NCBI RefSeq assembly: GCF_001429045.1
Contig: NZ_LMHY01000005.1
Span: 109,195 to 173,194 of the forward strand
From: Pseudomonas sp. Root71
GTDB lineage: Bacteria > Pseudomonadota > Gammaproteobacteria > Pseudomonadales > Pseudomonadaceae
Direction: 5' to 3'
DNA: 64,000 bases
Position numbers and translations under genes: made by a program
Part shown: positions 30,563 to 41,327 of the stretch, piece after piece
Numbering within the stretch: the first letter of the stretch is position 1
How the letters are laid out: each line of letters starts with the position of its first letter
The notes under the pieces: model-generated
Told to the model about the DNA's origin: nothing
Databases searched by the model: none
Seen by the model: only the letters and a program-made list of their open reading frames with translations

Positions 30563-31303
30563 ATGAGCAGCACTGCACAAACTGCTGAAGGCGAAAAAAT
30601 TCTTATCGTTGACGACGATCCGGGGCTCAGCAGCCTGCTGGAGCGTTTTTTCGTCAGCAAAGGCTACCGCGCCCGCGCCGTACCGAACACCGAGCAAATG
30701 GATCGCCTGCTGGCGCGCGAAGTGTTCAACCTGGTCGTCCTCGACCTGATGTTGCCCGGCGAAGACGGCCTGACTGCCTGCCGCCGCCTGCGCAACGCGA
30801 ACAACCAGATTCCGATCATCATGCTCACCGCCAAGGGCGACGAGCTGAGCCGCATCAAGGGCCTGGAGCTGGGTGCCGACGATTACCTGGCCAAGCCGTT
30901 CAACCCCGATGAACTGATGGCTCGCGTCAAGGCGGTATTGCGTCGCCAGTCGGCTCCAGTGCCTGGCGCCCCGGGCAGCGAAGACGAAAGCGTGACCTTC
31001 GGTGACTACGAATTATCCCTGGCCACCCGCGAGCTCAAGCGCGGCGAAGAAGTGCACATGCTTACCACCGGTGAGTTCGCTGTACTCAAGGCCCTGGTGA
31101 TGAACGCCCGTCAACCGCTGACCCGCGACAAGTTGATGAACCTGGCCCGTGGTCGCGAGTGGGATGCCCTGGAGCGTTCCATCGATGTGCAGATTTCCCG
31201 TCTGCGCCGGATGATCGAGCCCGATCCGTCCAAACCGCGTTACATCCAGACTGTCTGGGGCGTGGGTTACGTGTTTGTACCGGATGGTGCCGCCACCAAG
31301 TGA
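30563..31303 (+). CDS. ompR: OmpR-family response regulator
   Basis: A 246-residue response regulator: receiver domain (acidic D17-D19, phospho-acceptor D61 in VLDLMLP, T89, K111) and a winged-helix DNA-binding domain (residues ~150-240, ending YIQTVWGVGYVFVPDG). ATG 30563 has AAGGAG six bases ahead, better than an in-frame start eight codons upstream. Its partner kinase follows after 115 bases. In P. aeruginosa the pair next to tex is AmgRS, which controls envelope-stress response and intrinsic aminoglycoside tolerance; orthology is inferred from gene order as I remember it. Confidence 0.94.
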   Translation: MSSTAQTAEGEKILIVDDDPGLSSLLERFFVSKGYRARAVPNTEQMDRLLAREVFNLVVLDLMLPGEDGLTACRRLRNANNQIPIIMLTAKGDELSRIKGLELGADDYLAKPFNPDELMARVKAVLRRQSAPVPGAPGSEDESVTFGDYELSLATRELKRGEEVHMLTTGEFAVLKALVMNARQPLTRDKLMNLARGREWDALERSIDVQISRLRRMIEPDPSKPRYIQTVWGVGYVFVPDGAATK

Positions 31304-31312
31304 TTGGCGATT

Positions 31313-31400
31313 TGTAGGAGCGGGTCACGCGGACAGCGGATCAATCGATCCTGTCCGCAGACTCGCGACCCGCAATATGCGAGCATCGCTCGCTCCTGCA
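31313..31400. repeat. long hairpin between ompR and envZ, REP-like
   Basis: Nested inverted repeats: TGTAGGAGCG / CGCTCCTGCA outside, GCGGGTC (31320-31326) / GACCCGC (31367-31373), and GCGGACAG (31329-31336) / CTGTCCGC (31351-31358). It fills nearly the whole gap inside a two-component operon, so it may tune kinase against regulator levels. Confidence 0.7.
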
Positions 31401-31418
31401 AGTGTTTAACGGTTATCC

Positions 31419-32732
31419 ATGAAAACCCCCGTTTGGTTCCCCCAGAGCTTCTTCTCCCGCACCCTTTGGCTGGTGCTCATCGTCGTACTCTTCTCCAAGG
31501 CACTGACCCTGGTTTATCTGCTGATGAACGAAGACGTGCTGGTGGACCGCCAGTACAGCCACGGTGTCGCCCTGACGCTGCGCGCCTATTGGGCGGCCGA
31601 TGAAGAAAACCGCGGCAAGATTGCCGAGGCCGCGACCTTGATCCGGGTAGTGGGTGCCGGCGTGCCGGAAGGCGAACAGCACTGGCCTTACAGCGAGATC
31701 TACCAGCGGCAGATGCAAGCGGAGCTGGGTGCCGACACTGAAGTCCGGCTGCGCATGCATTCGCCACCGGCGCTTTGGGTCCGGGCGCCAAGCCTGGGCG
31801 ATGGCTGGCTGAAAGTACCGCTTTATCCCCATCCGTTGCGCGGCCAGAAAATCTGGAACGTGCTGGGCTGGTTCCTCGCGATTGGCCTGCTGTCCACCGC
31901 TTCGGCCTGGATCTTTGTCAGCCAGCTCAATCAACCTTTGAAGCGTCTGGTGTATGCCGCGCGGCAACTCGGCCAGGGCCGTAGCGTGCGCCTGCCAATC
32001 AGCGATACACCGAGTGAGATGACCGAGGTTTACCGCGCCTTCAACCAGATGGCCGAAGACGTCGAGCAGGCCGGTCGCGAGCGTGAACTGATGCTGGCCG
32101 GAGTGTCCCACGACTTGCGCACGCCGTTGACCCGCTTGCGCCTGTCCCTGGAATTGATGGGCGATCACACCGACCTGACCGACGACATGGTGCGCGACAT
32201 CGAAGACATGGACGCAATTCTCGATCAGTTCCTGGCGTTCATTCGTGACGGGCGCGACGAGTCGGTGGAAGAGGTTGACCTGAGCGAGCTGGTCCGTGAA
32301 GTTGCCGCGCCGTTTAACCAGACCGAAGAAAAAGTGCGATTGCGCCTGGAGCCTATCCAGCCGTTTCCGCTGCGTCGGGTATCGATGAAGCGGCTGCTGA
32401 ACAACCTGATCGGCAACGCGCTGCATCATGCCGGAAGCGGTGTAGAGGTAGCGGCGTATGTGTCCGGGGACACCAGCGCACCGTATGTAGTGCTGAGTGT
32501 CATGGACCGTGGCGCCGGGATCGACCCTTCGGAGCTGGAGGCGATTTTCAATCCGTTCACCCGCGGTGATCGTGCCCGGGGTGGCAAGGGTACCGGGTTG
32601 GGATTGGCAATCGTGAAGCGGATTGCTTCGATGCATGGCGGCAACGTTGAGCTGCGCAACCGCTCGGGCGGAGGGCTGGAAGCGCGGGTGCGGTTGCCGT
32701 TGGGGTTGATGCTGCCGCGGGATGCCGTTTAA
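31419..32732 (+). CDS. envZ: EnvZ-family sensor histidine kinase
   Basis: A 437-residue inner-membrane kinase: helix 1 at ~10-30, periplasmic domain ~30-145, helix 2 at ~146-168 (GWFLAIGLLSTASAWIFVS), HAMP domain, then the H-box GVSHDLRTPLTRLRL (~residue 230) and a HATPase domain with NNLIGNALHHA, DRGAGI and GTGLGLAIV. The periplasmic domain is larger than a minimal sensor, as in E. coli EnvZ. It phosphorylates the OmpR-like regulator encoded just upstream; the pair is the likely AmgRS counterpart. Confidence 0.93.
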   Translation: MKTPVWFPQSFFSRTLWLVLIVVLFSKALTLVYLLMNEDVLVDRQYSHGVALTLRAYWAADEENRGKIAEAATLIRVVGAGVPEGEQHWPYSEIYQRQMQAELGADTEVRLRMHSPPALWVRAPSLGDGWLKVPLYPHPLRGQKIWNVLGWFLAIGLLSTASAWIFVSQLNQPLKRLVYAARQLGQGRSVRLPISDTPSEMTEVYRAFNQMAEDVEQAGRERELMLAGVSHDLRTPLTRLRLSLELMGDHTDLTDDMVRDIEDMDAILDQFLAFIRDGRDESVEEVDLSELVREVAAPFNQTEEKVRLRLEPIQPFPLRRVSMKRLLNNLIGNALHHAGSGVEVAAYVSGDTSAPYVVLSVMDRGAGIDPSELEAIFNPFTRGDRARGGKGTGLGLAIVKRIASMHGGNVELRNRSGGGLEARVRLPLGLMLPRDAV

Positions 32733-32781
32733 AACCTGATTTTTTCAGTGGGGCTGATGGCCCCTTCGTCGGAACGCCGCC

Positions 32782-32869
32782 CGGGGCAAGCCCGCTTCCA
32801 CAATGATCGTGTTGAACACAAATTTTATGTCCACTGAAGATCACTGTGGGAGCGAGCTTGCTCGCGATG
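32782..32869. repeat. REP inverted pair, family A, diverged left arm
   Basis: Left unit CCGGGGCAAGCCCGCTTCCA is diverged and the right unit is standard. Between convergent envZ and rimK. This is the last REP seen before about 45.4 kb. Confidence 0.8.
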
Positions 32870-32901
32870 GCGGCATCCCTGCCGCTACAAGGCTTGGGGG
32901 T

Positions 32902-33807
32902 TTAACCCTTCCCTTTGGTCCGGGTCATATTCGGCCCGCCATTCTTCTCCAGATGTTCAATGATGATCCCCGCCACATTCTTCCCGGTGGTGGTCTCAAT
33001 CCCCTCAAGCCCTGGCGACGAGTTCACTTCCATCACCAACGGCCCGTGATTGGAGCGCAGGATGTCGACGCCTGCCACCGCCAGCCCCATGACCTTCGCC
33101 GCACGCAACGCCGTCATGCGCTCTTCCGGGGTGATCTTGATCAGGCTCGCGCTGCCACCGCGATGCAGGTTGGAGCGGAATTCGCCGGGTTTGGCCTGGC
33201 GCTTCATCGCTGCAATCACCTTGTCGCCGACGACGAAGCAGCGAATGTCCGCACCACCGGCTTCCTTGATGTACTCCTGAACCATGATGTTCTGCTTGAG
33301 GCCCATGAACGCCTCGATCACCGATTCCGCGGCCGTGGCGGTTTCGCACAGCACCACGCCGATGCCCTGGGTGCCTTCCAGCACCTTGATCACCAACGGC
33401 GCGCCGTTGACCATTTCGATCAGGTCGGGAATGTCATCGGGGGAGTGGGCAAACCCGGTCACCGGCAAGCCGATCCCGCGACGGGACAACAATTGCAGTG
33501 AACGCAGCTTGTCCCGGGAGCGGGCAATGGCCACCGATTCGTTGAGCGGAAATACCCCCATCATTTCGAACTGGCGCAACACTGCGCAGCCATAAAAGGT
33601 CACGGATGCGCCGATCCGTGGAATCACCGCATCGAAACCCTCCAGCGGTTTGCCGCGGTAGTGGATCTGCGGCTTGTGACTGGCGATGTTCATGTAGGCG
33701 CGCAAGGTGTCGACCACCACCATTTCATGGCCACGCTCGGTACCGGCTTCGACCAGACGACGGGTGGAATACAGACGCGGATTCCGCGACAGCACAGCGA
33801 TCTTCAT
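32902..33807 (-). CDS. rimK: ribosomal protein S6 glutamate ligase
   Basis: A 301-residue ATP-grasp ligase that adds glutamates to the C-terminus of ribosomal protein S6. The ATP-grasp core includes [19 protein letters not shown], and metal-binding [13 protein letters not shown] lies near residue 255. Length matches E. coli RimK (300). It is the second gene after rimB, overlapping it by four bases. In P. fluorescens the rimABK genes link ribosome modification to motility and host adaptation, and this locus has the same rimB-rimK core. Confidence 0.94.
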   Translation of the reverse strand: MKIAVLSRNPRLYSTRRLVEAGTERGHEMVVVDTLRAYMNIASHKPQIHYRGKPLEGFDAVIPRIGASVTFYGCAVLRQFEMMGVFPLNESVAIARSRDKLRSLQLLSRRGIGLPVTGFAHSPDDIPDLIEMVNGAPLVIKVLEGTQGIGVVLCETATAAESVIEAFMGLKQNIMVQEYIKEAGGADIRCFVVGDKVIAAMKRQAKPGEFRSNLHRGGSASLIKITPEERMTALRAAKVMGLAVAGVDILRSNHGPLVMEVNSSPGLEGIETTTGKNVAGIIIEHLEKNGGPNMTRTKGKG

Positions 33808-34283
33808 GCAACACCTGTGGAGGAGGTAGATACCGGGAACACCGGCTTGTCTTGTACATACTTGATGCCCGGATTGACCACCAACTGGCCGTGGATCAGG
33901 GCTTTGGAACCGAGCAACAGGCGATAACGCATGGACTTGCGGCAGGCGAGCGTGAACTCGACCCGCCAGACCCGATCACCAAGGGCCAGGGTGGTGCTGA
34001 TCACGTATCGCACCTGCGCGTGACCGTTTGAGCTTTTAATGGTTTTCATAGTCACCAACGGAGCTTCGCAGCGTCGGTGGCGCAGTTGTACGACGGAACC
34101 CAGGTGGGCGGTAAAACGCACCCACTGCTCACCATCGCGCTCGAACGGCTCGATTTCGGTGGCGTGGAGGCTTGAGGTGCTGGCACCGGTGTCGATTTTT
34201 GCCCGAAGGCCGGCGACTCCCAAATCCGGGAGCGCCACCCACTCGCGCAGACCGACAACGGTCAAATGGTCAAATGTCTTCAA
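33804..34283 (-). CDS. rimB: RimB-type retropepsin-like protease
   Basis: A 159-residue member of the RimK-associated aspartic protease family (Zn-protease in older annotation). The retropepsin motif is [14 protein letters not shown] at residues ~28-41. In P. fluorescens RimB works with RimK on S6 tails. The start codon is TTG at 34283 ([10 protein letters not shown]), with no clear binding site of its own. Instead it overlaps the TGA of a small upstream frame (bases 34281-34282), so its translation probably depends on re-initiation from that frame. The end overlaps rimK by four bases. Confidence 0.85.
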   Translation of the reverse strand: MKTFDHLTVVGLREWVALPDLGVAGLRAKIDTGASTSSLHATEIEPFERDGEQWVRFTAHLGSVVQLRHRRCEAPLVTMKTIKSSNGHAQVRYVISTTLALGDRVWRVEFTLACRKSMRYRLLLGSKALIHGQLVVNPGIKYVQDKPVFPVSTSSTGVA

Positions 34284-34420
34284 TAGTGCTCAACCGGTAG
34301 AAACCGCTCGGGCCGCATGCGGCCGGATTCGCGGTATTCACGCAGAATAATGATTAAAAGGCGACAGATATCTACGGCCCGGATTTCCAGCCTCCCAGGG
34401 AGGTTATGGAATGTCGGCAT
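34280..34420 (-). CDS. possible small leader protein coupled to rimB
   Basis: A 46-codon frame whose stop (34280-34282) overlaps the TTG start of rimB. The product has a hydrophobic/basic helix (VDICRLLIIILREYRESG, residues ~17-34) and looks like a real small protein. There is no strong binding site before its ATG at 34420. It occupies the place where a small partner such as RimA could be, but I cannot confirm similarity to RimA. It could instead be a regulatory leader. The divergent hslR starts 79 bases away. Confidence 0.4.
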   Translation of the reverse strand: MPTFHNLPGRLEIRAVDICRLLIIILREYRESGRMRPERFLPVEHY

Positions 34421-34499
34421 TGTAATCCGAGCCGGTGAAATTCTTGGTACGTCAGAAACGGTAGTACAGTTCACCAATATTTCAGAATGAGGAAATTCC

Positions 34500-34907
34500 A
34501 TGGCACAAAAAAACGAAGAGGACGACAAAGTCCGCCTCGATAAATGGTTGTGGGCTGCACGATTCTACAAAACCCGCGCCCTGGCCAAGGCAGCGATTGA
34601 AAGCGGCAAGGTGCATTGCCGGGGCGAACGCTGCAAGCCGGGTAAAGAGCCACGAATCGGCGATGAGTTCGTGATTCGCACCGGTTTCGAGGAGCGCACG
34701 GTGGTAGTCCTGGCACTGTCGATCGTTCGTCGCGGCGCACCGCAGGCGCAAACCTTGTATGCCGAGACCCTGGCCAGCATCGCCAAGCGCGAAGAGGCCG
34801 CGGCGCAAAGAAAGGCCGGAGCCCTGGGCGTGAGCACCGACGGTAAGCCGAGCAAGAAGCAGCGGCGGGATTTGTTCAAGTTTCGTGGCAGCAGTAACGA
34901 CGACTGA
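34500..34907 (+). CDS. hslR: heat-shock RNA-binding S4 protein (Hsp15)
   Basis: A 135-residue protein with an N-terminal S4 RNA-binding domain (RLDKWLWAARFYKTRALAK, residues ~12-30, and SGKVHCRGERCKPGKE) and a basic C-terminal tail (KPSKKQRRDLFKF). Hsp15 rescues stalled 50S subunits carrying nascent chains after heat shock. Length matches E. coli HslR (133). GAGGAAA precedes the ATG. It is followed by hslO, as in many gamma-proteobacteria, though with a 363-base gap here. Confidence 0.93.
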   Translation: MAQKNEEDDKVRLDKWLWAARFYKTRALAKAAIESGKVHCRGERCKPGKEPRIGDEFVIRTGFEERTVVVLALSIVRRGAPQAQTLYAETLASIAKREEAAAQRKAGALGVSTDGKPSKKQRRDLFKFRGSSNDD

Positions 34908-35270
34908 TACAGATATTGCTCGGGCGAGTGCCGCGTACTCGCCAGGTTTCACCGCGCCTTCAGGCCAAGACTTGCAATTGACCCGGTGCGCATCCATATC
35001 TGTGCCTGGCCAGCAGTGCATTGCATGGACGATATCGCCGCTCGTCGAAAATCACACACAGTCTCTGACCTGTAGGCCATAACCACATTGCCAGCAGTGC
35101 AGGGCGGGAAACGACCTGGAACCCATCAGCGCTTATTCCACCTTGCTTGGATCAGGCCCGGATTGTTCATAAAATGCCTTTCATGGCTGAACGTTGCGCA
35201 CCCGAGGGGTGGCGCAAGGTCAATTTCCTGTTTCCTGTAACCATTTTCACTACTTCAGATACCCAGACCT
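34908..35270. other. intergenic hslR-hslO, nothing identified
   Basis: 363 bases with no credible frame. An imperfect sigma-32-like arrangement (CTTGCTT then CCCGGATTG near 35142-35165) is too weak to call. The gap presumably carries the hslO promoter. Confidence 0.4.
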
Positions 35271-36173
35271 ATGACCGATCACGCGGATAACGACTTCACC
35301 CAACGCTTCATCTTCGATGACAGCGACACCCGTGGCGAGCTGGTCTCGTTGGAGCTCAGCTACGCCGAAGTCCTGGCCAAACACGCCTACCCGCAGCCGG
35401 TTGCGCAACTGCTCGGCGAGCTGATGGCGGCCGCGTCGTTGCTGGTTGGCACGATGAAGTTCGATGGCTTGCTGATTCTGCAGGCCCGTTCCGAAGGCCC
35501 GATCCCGCTGCTGATGATCGAGTGCTCCAGCGAGCGCGACATCCGTGGTCTGGCCCGTTACGACGCGGACCGCATCGCTGCCGATGCAACCCTGGCCGAC
35601 CTGATGCCGGACGGCGTGCTGGCATTGACCATCGACCCGAAACAGGGCCAGCGCTACCAGGGCATCGTCGACCTCGACGGCGCCACCCTGTCCGAATGCT
35701 TCACCAACTACTTCGTCATGTCCCAGCAAGTCGGCACGCGTTTCTGGCTGTACGCCGATGGCCGCCGCGCCCGTGGCCTGTTGCTGCAACAACTGCCTGC
35801 CGACCGTTTGAAAGACGAAGACGAACGCGCCGCCAGCTGGCAGCACATCACCACCCTGGGCGGTACGCTGACCGCCGATGAGCTGTTGGGCCTGGACAAC
35901 GAAACCGTGCTGCATCGCCTGTACCACGACGAGCAGGTGCGTCTGTTCGATGTGCAGAAGCTGCGCTTCCGTTGCAGTTGCTCGCGCGAACGATCGGCCA
36001 ATGCGCTGGTCAGTCTGGGTATGGAAGACGCGCAGCAACTGGTGGTCGAACACGGTGGCAACATCGAAATCGATTGCCAGTTCTGCAATCAGCGCTACCT
36101 GTTTGACGCGGCCGATGTCACTCAATTGTTCGCCGGCGCGGGTATCGAGACGCCGTCAGATACCCGTCACTAA
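35271..36173 (+). CDS. hslO: redox-regulated chaperone Hsp33
   Basis: A 300-residue Hsp33 chaperone, activated when its zinc centre is oxidised. The four zinc cysteines are present in the normal C-terminal arrangement: C235 and C237 (RCSCSRER) and C269 and C272 (CQFCNQR). The N-terminal domain includes [12 protein letters not shown]. Length is close to the E. coli protein (292). The binding site before ATG 35271 is poor. Next to pckA and hslR, as in other pseudomonads. Confidence 0.94.
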   Translation: MTDHADNDFTQRFIFDDSDTRGELVSLELSYAEVLAKHAYPQPVAQLLGELMAAASLLVGTMKFDGLLILQARSEGPIPLLMIECSSERDIRGLARYDADRIAADATLADLMPDGVLALTIDPKQGQRYQGIVDLDGATLSECFTNYFVMSQQVGTRFWLYADGRRARGLLLQQLPADRLKDEDERAASWQHITTLGGTLTADELLGLDNETVLHRLYHDEQVRLFDVQKLRFRCSCSRERSANALVSLGMEDAQQLVVEHGGNIEIDCQFCNQRYLFDAADVTQLFAGAGIETPSDTRH

Positions 36174-37895
<1,722 letters not shown>

Positions 37896-37989
37896 GTGTT
37901 GGATTGAGCTAACGAAGAAGCCGCCCCTCGGTTATTCCCCCCCTCTTGGGAATACATAGTTAGGCCCTTTTCAGCCAGTTACTGCATCA

Positions 37990-38016
37990 ATACCCCTCTA
38001 TGAGGGGTATTTTTTT
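37990..38016 (+). terminator. rho-independent terminator
   Basis: ATACCCCTC / GAGGGGTAT, a 9-base stem with a 3-base loop, followed by a run of T. Closes the pckA transcript and marks the left edge of the accessory interval. Confidence 0.85.
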
Positions 38017-38152
38017 ATCCGTAGATGTGAAAGCCATACCATGATTTAGCATGGCATGTAGGCGAGGCCCAGTCTTATGCATGACCACGTTGTGCTCCTC
38101 GGCAGAGTTTGCAGGTTCCGGCGAGTTGACCGTGTGTACGGATAGATGCTGA

Positions 38153-38380
38153 CAGCTTCAGGGGCTCACACCGAATTCTCCAGCCGCACTGGGTTGCGAC
38201 TATCACGGCAAGCACTTTGGCGCTCCGTACCTTGACGCTCAGTGCATTGATGGTTTTCTCTGGGACGAAGACAGCTGCGATGAACCGGGTGGCGCTTTGC
38301 ATAACGGCGGCGATATTCCATGCCCGAAATGCAATGCAGCCGAATACGCCGCCGAATATGGGGATACAAAAGATGAGTGA
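38153..38380 (+). pseudogene. 5'-truncated cysteine-rich small protein
   Basis: An open frame after a TGA at 38150 reads as a well-formed protein with CIDGFLWDEDSCDEPGG and GGDIPCPKCNAAEYA, a CxxC plus paired-cysteine pattern typical of small zinc-binding proteins. No ATG, GTG or TTG occurs in frame before the conserved part, so the 5' end is missing. The stop overlaps the ATG of the next gene (ATGAGTGA), an arrangement typical of a working operon, so this was once a coding gene. I cannot name the family. Confidence 0.55.
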
Positions 38381-38726
38381 CGAACAGACCTACCCCCGCG
38401 TCATCCGCGTCGAAGCCAACACCAACCTCAAGCAGATCGGCGTCCAGCCCGGCTGGTTCGTCCGCGCCGGTTCCTGCTCGATCTGGTTCGAGGTGCAGCA
38501 CGTGTATGACAAAGCAATACTGGTCGCCACCCGCGATCCGCGCCGCGTCTCAGACGTGGTGAGTGTGGGGAACTCTTCAGCGCAATTAACGAGGTGTCGA
38601 GCGTGGCCCCGCCTCACAGCCACTGGATCAAGCTCGACCGTAAGTTGCCCCACTCGCGACGCTCCAGGGTCATTAGCTCGGCCGGCTTGCTATGCCCCAC
38701 CAACCATTCGCCGACCACCCAGGTGA
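38373..38726 (+). CDS. small hypothetical protein, C-terminal half doubtful
   Basis: A 117-codon frame starting ATGAGTGAC within the end of the upstream cysteine-rich fragment. The first ~63 residues (MSDEQTYPRVIRVEANTN through VATRDPRRVSDVV) look like a folded small protein. After that the translation turns serine/arginine-rich and overlaps the coding strand of the nuclease-like gene opposite, so the true gene is probably shorter and has lost its end by a frameshift or truncation. No recognised domain. Confidence 0.45.
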   Translation: MSDEQTYPRVIRVEANTNLKQIGVQPGWFVRAGSCSIWFEVQHVYDKAILVATRDPRRVSDVVSVGNSSAQLTRCRAWPRLTATGSSSTVSCPTRDAPGSLARPACYAPPTIRRPPR

Positions 38727-39150
38727 AGTCACTGCCGTACAGATCGCGGTTGAGCTACTGCTCAACGCCGCCCAGTTCTTCATTGAGGCCGTCCAGTTGC
38801 CCGAGCTGGTTGTACGTCGCTTGGCCTTGGCTGTCCTTAACAAGTGGGCTCCAAAGCATGAAGTGTCGGCTGTACTCCGACAGGTACTTGTTTGCGTACT
38901 CAATGTCTCTTGAGAATTTATCGGTGAGTTTCTGTACGTTGTTGGGCCGTTTGTCCTTGACGTACTGGAGTCCTGTAGTCAGGTGAATGGCAACCTCACA
39001 AATGTAGACCTGCTTCTCTTTGAGATTGATGCCCACAACGTCGATCTCGCCGTGAGCCTCAACGGGGTAGAGATTGGTTTGAATGAAGTCGCATTTGCGG
39101 ATGTACCGCAGATACGATGACACCAGTTGCTCTCCGACATTCAGCACCAC
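38614..39150 (-). pseudogene. PD-(D/E)XK nuclease-like gene with in-frame amber codon
   Basis: GTG start at 39150 with GGGAG five bases ahead. A 131-residue frame ends at TAG (38755-38757). Reading through the TAG, the same frame continues for 46 more protein-like codons (DLYGSDFTWVVGEWLVGHSK and beyond) to a TGA at 38614. Residues 33-54 contain HGEIDVVGINL, then YICEVAIH, the spacing of a PD-(D/E)XK core (E35, D37, E52), but alanine stands at the usual lysine position. This could be a recent nonsense mutation, suppressor read-through, or a natural end with a lost second gene. Biological target unknown. Confidence 0.6.
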
Positions 39151-39698
39151 GATCTCCCTAGCGGCTAACGATTAAGCCAAAGGGCGGCAGCACGGCGGGC
39201 GCTTCGGCAGCTTGCCGGTCGTGCCCGGCGCCGGCACTGCACATGCCATTGCTCGATAGCGTATCCAGGGTATCGGCCAGCCTTTGCCCCCTTGCCCTGG
39301 CAAGCATGGATGCGTCCAATGAACTGCCAGTGGAGATCTACAACTACTCGATGAACCTGGATATTGCCAAGGTCATCGCCACAGCCCCCTTCCCTACGCC
39401 TGTGAGGTCGTGCCTACACGCAGACCTATGAGGACTCCAAGGGTCAGTAGCATATCCTTGAATACCTTGTACGGGGTGATGGCTGCAGCGGCGGCTGATG
39501 CGCCATTGAAGTAAGTCCGTGGCGGCTGTTCGAGGAATTAGCCGCCACGCCTACCGACGGGTGCTCCTTGAGCGCCTCCAGGAAAGTCTTCCACGGAGGC
39601 GACTCGAGCGGGCCTTGGTATAGTCCCATTGGACGAAGAATGATGCTTGCGCGCGCTCGACAATGGCGGCTTCTCAATTAATCCGGAATTTGCCAATC
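39151..39698. other. decayed accessory DNA, no supportable gene
   Basis: 548 bases with only fragments. A plus-strand stretch near 39300-39380 reads ASNELPVEIYNYSMNLDIAK, and a minus-strand stretch near 39560-39640 reads PPWKTFLEALKEHPSVGVA; both look protein-like but neither has a credible start and length. Probably remnants of lost genes. Confidence 0.5.
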
Positions 39699-41318
39699 AT
39701 GCCAACAAATATCCATGAGCGCAGGTCCAGGAAAAAGATCTATATTCTTCTGTCAGCTTCGATGCTGGTGCTGGCCTGTATTGGTATAAAGTTCCTGGTT
39801 GCGGATAAGCTGCCCCTCTCGCTGACCGCCTTTCGGGAGATCCTCGGGGGGGCTGGCGATATTGGCCACCTGGCCAACGGATCGGCAAACCGCGAATTTC
39901 AAGTGGCAGACGGAATCAGGGTGCCAACGCTGGTTGGAAGCCACCCGCTGATTCCGCACCCCCTGTCGAGACTGCCTATGCCAGACCATCCATTTCTTAT
40001 GGATGAAACCGCGAGCGGCGGGGTTCATGGGGATACGTATAATTCCAGTACCACGCCATATGCGGGGCCTCTCGGGATCGCGCCAATAGCGACATATGTG
40101 CCGACACGCCCCGGCAACGAGATTTCGATGTGCACGCCCATGCTCATGACGCCTGGTGAAAAACTGGCGTCCTTGTGCGTCGGCTTGGGCAATCCGAGCC
40201 AGCTGGTGCTTTTTGATCCCAAGAACAATTTCAAGGTCGCGGCGCAGGTCGCCACGACCAGCAAGAAAATGAATTTCATGGAGCCGGGAATGGGATGGTA
40301 CACCGGCCTCGACGCTCTGGGTCGGGCCATCGTGGCGAACCCGGAACAAAAAGTTCAGATATATTCTATTGTTGGAAGCAATGACCAATACAAATGGTCT
40401 CTTGAAAAAGAGTATGACCTAAGCAGCGCCTTGCCTGATGGCCAACCAATTTCAGATGTTCATCCTGACTGGAAAAATAATCTCTGGTTTAGCACGATGT
40501 ATGGCTATGTCGGCTACATCAACCAAATGACCGGTAAGATAGAACGTATGAAACTTCCGGGGGGTGAGGTTTCAGGTACGGCACTGGCGTTGAACGCGGA
40601 TGCGACGTTCGTACTCACTACCATGGCACTTTATCGCTTTGAAATAGATGATGATGGAAAGATTATCACTCGCTGGCGATATGAATATGGACAGTCCAAC
40701 TCAAGTGGTGATTTGACCGCTCCGACGCTGTTCGATGAAGGTAAGTTGATCTCATTCGGTTTGAACGATGACTCGCATCGCTTTGCGAGGGTGCTGGTAC
40801 TTAAAACCGATAGCGCAGCAATGGCAAGCAGCTCCAGGGTCGTATGTGAGCATCCCGTGTTTAAAGAAGATAGAGGATATCTTGATAATACATTTGTGGG
40901 TTATGGAAAGTCACTTGTAATTCAAAATAATTATGGGTCGAAGTTCTTTGAACCGGCAGCATCCGAACCCGGGCTTGCGAGAGTCGATGTCAGGCCTGGA
41001 TACAGTGGATGCAACACGATCTGGGAGAATTACGCGGTTTCGTCAAAGGTTCCACCCAAACTTTCGACTGCCGATGGTTATGTTTATCAATACACTATGA
41101 AATCGGGCGATGGAGACAAGCTGGGCGCATTTTATCTCAGTGCCCTCGATTTCCAGACTGGCAAACTAGCTTCAGAAATATTTATTGGAAGTGGAAAGAG
41201 GCTGGACAGCCCGATGCTGTCAATCAATTTCCTGCCTGGCGGTGTGATGGTTGCCGGCGTGCGGAACGGGTTGGTCACGTTGAGAGATCGCCCCGAGGCA
41301 ACGGCCGGTGCCAGATAG
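39699..41318 (+). CDS. membrane-anchored beta-propeller-like protein, unknown function
   Basis: A 539-residue protein with one N-terminal transmembrane helix after a basic stretch (RRSRKK, then IYILLSASMLVLACIGIKFLV at ~residues 14-34), so the body is probably periplasmic. The body reads as repeated short beta strands with the turns of a six- or seven-bladed propeller, for example DVHPDWKNNLWFSTMYGYVG, DATFVLTTMALYRFEI and GGVMVAGVRNGLVTLRD. No catalytic motif of known propeller enzymes is evident. The ATG at 39699 has only a weak GGA site. GC content drops along the gene (AATAATTATGG, AAATATTTATTGG), unlike neighbouring core genes, which points to transfer. Confidence 0.75.
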   Translation: MPTNIHERRSRKKIYILLSASMLVLACIGIKFLVADKLPLSLTAFREILGGAGDIGHLANGSANREFQVADGIRVPTLVGSHPLIPHPLSRLPMPDHPFLMDETASGGVHGDTYNSSTTPYAGPLGIAPIATYVPTRPGNEISMCTPMLMTPGEKLASLCVGLGNPSQLVLFDPKNNFKVAAQVATTSKKMNFMEPGMGWYTGLDALGRAIVANPEQKVQIYSIVGSNDQYKWSLEKEYDLSSALPDGQPISDVHPDWKNNLWFSTMYGYVGYINQMTGKIERMKLPGGEVSGTALALNADATFVLTTMALYRFEIDDDGKIITRWRYEYGQSNSSGDLTAPTLFDEGKLISFGLNDDSHRFARVLVLKTDSAAMASSSRVVCEHPVFKEDRGYLDNTFVGYGKSLVIQNNYGSKFFEPAASEPGLARVDVRPGYSGCNTIWENYAVSSKVPPKLSTADGYVYQYTMKSGDGDKLGAFYLSALDFQTGKLASEIFIGSGKRLDSPMLSINFLPGGVMVAGVRNGLVTLRDRPEATAGAR

Positions 41319-41327
41319 GTTCAAATT

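Noticed and set aside
34908..35270. Sigma-32 promoter for hslO
   Set aside because: Only a partial match near 35.15 kb; spacing and the -10 half are poor.
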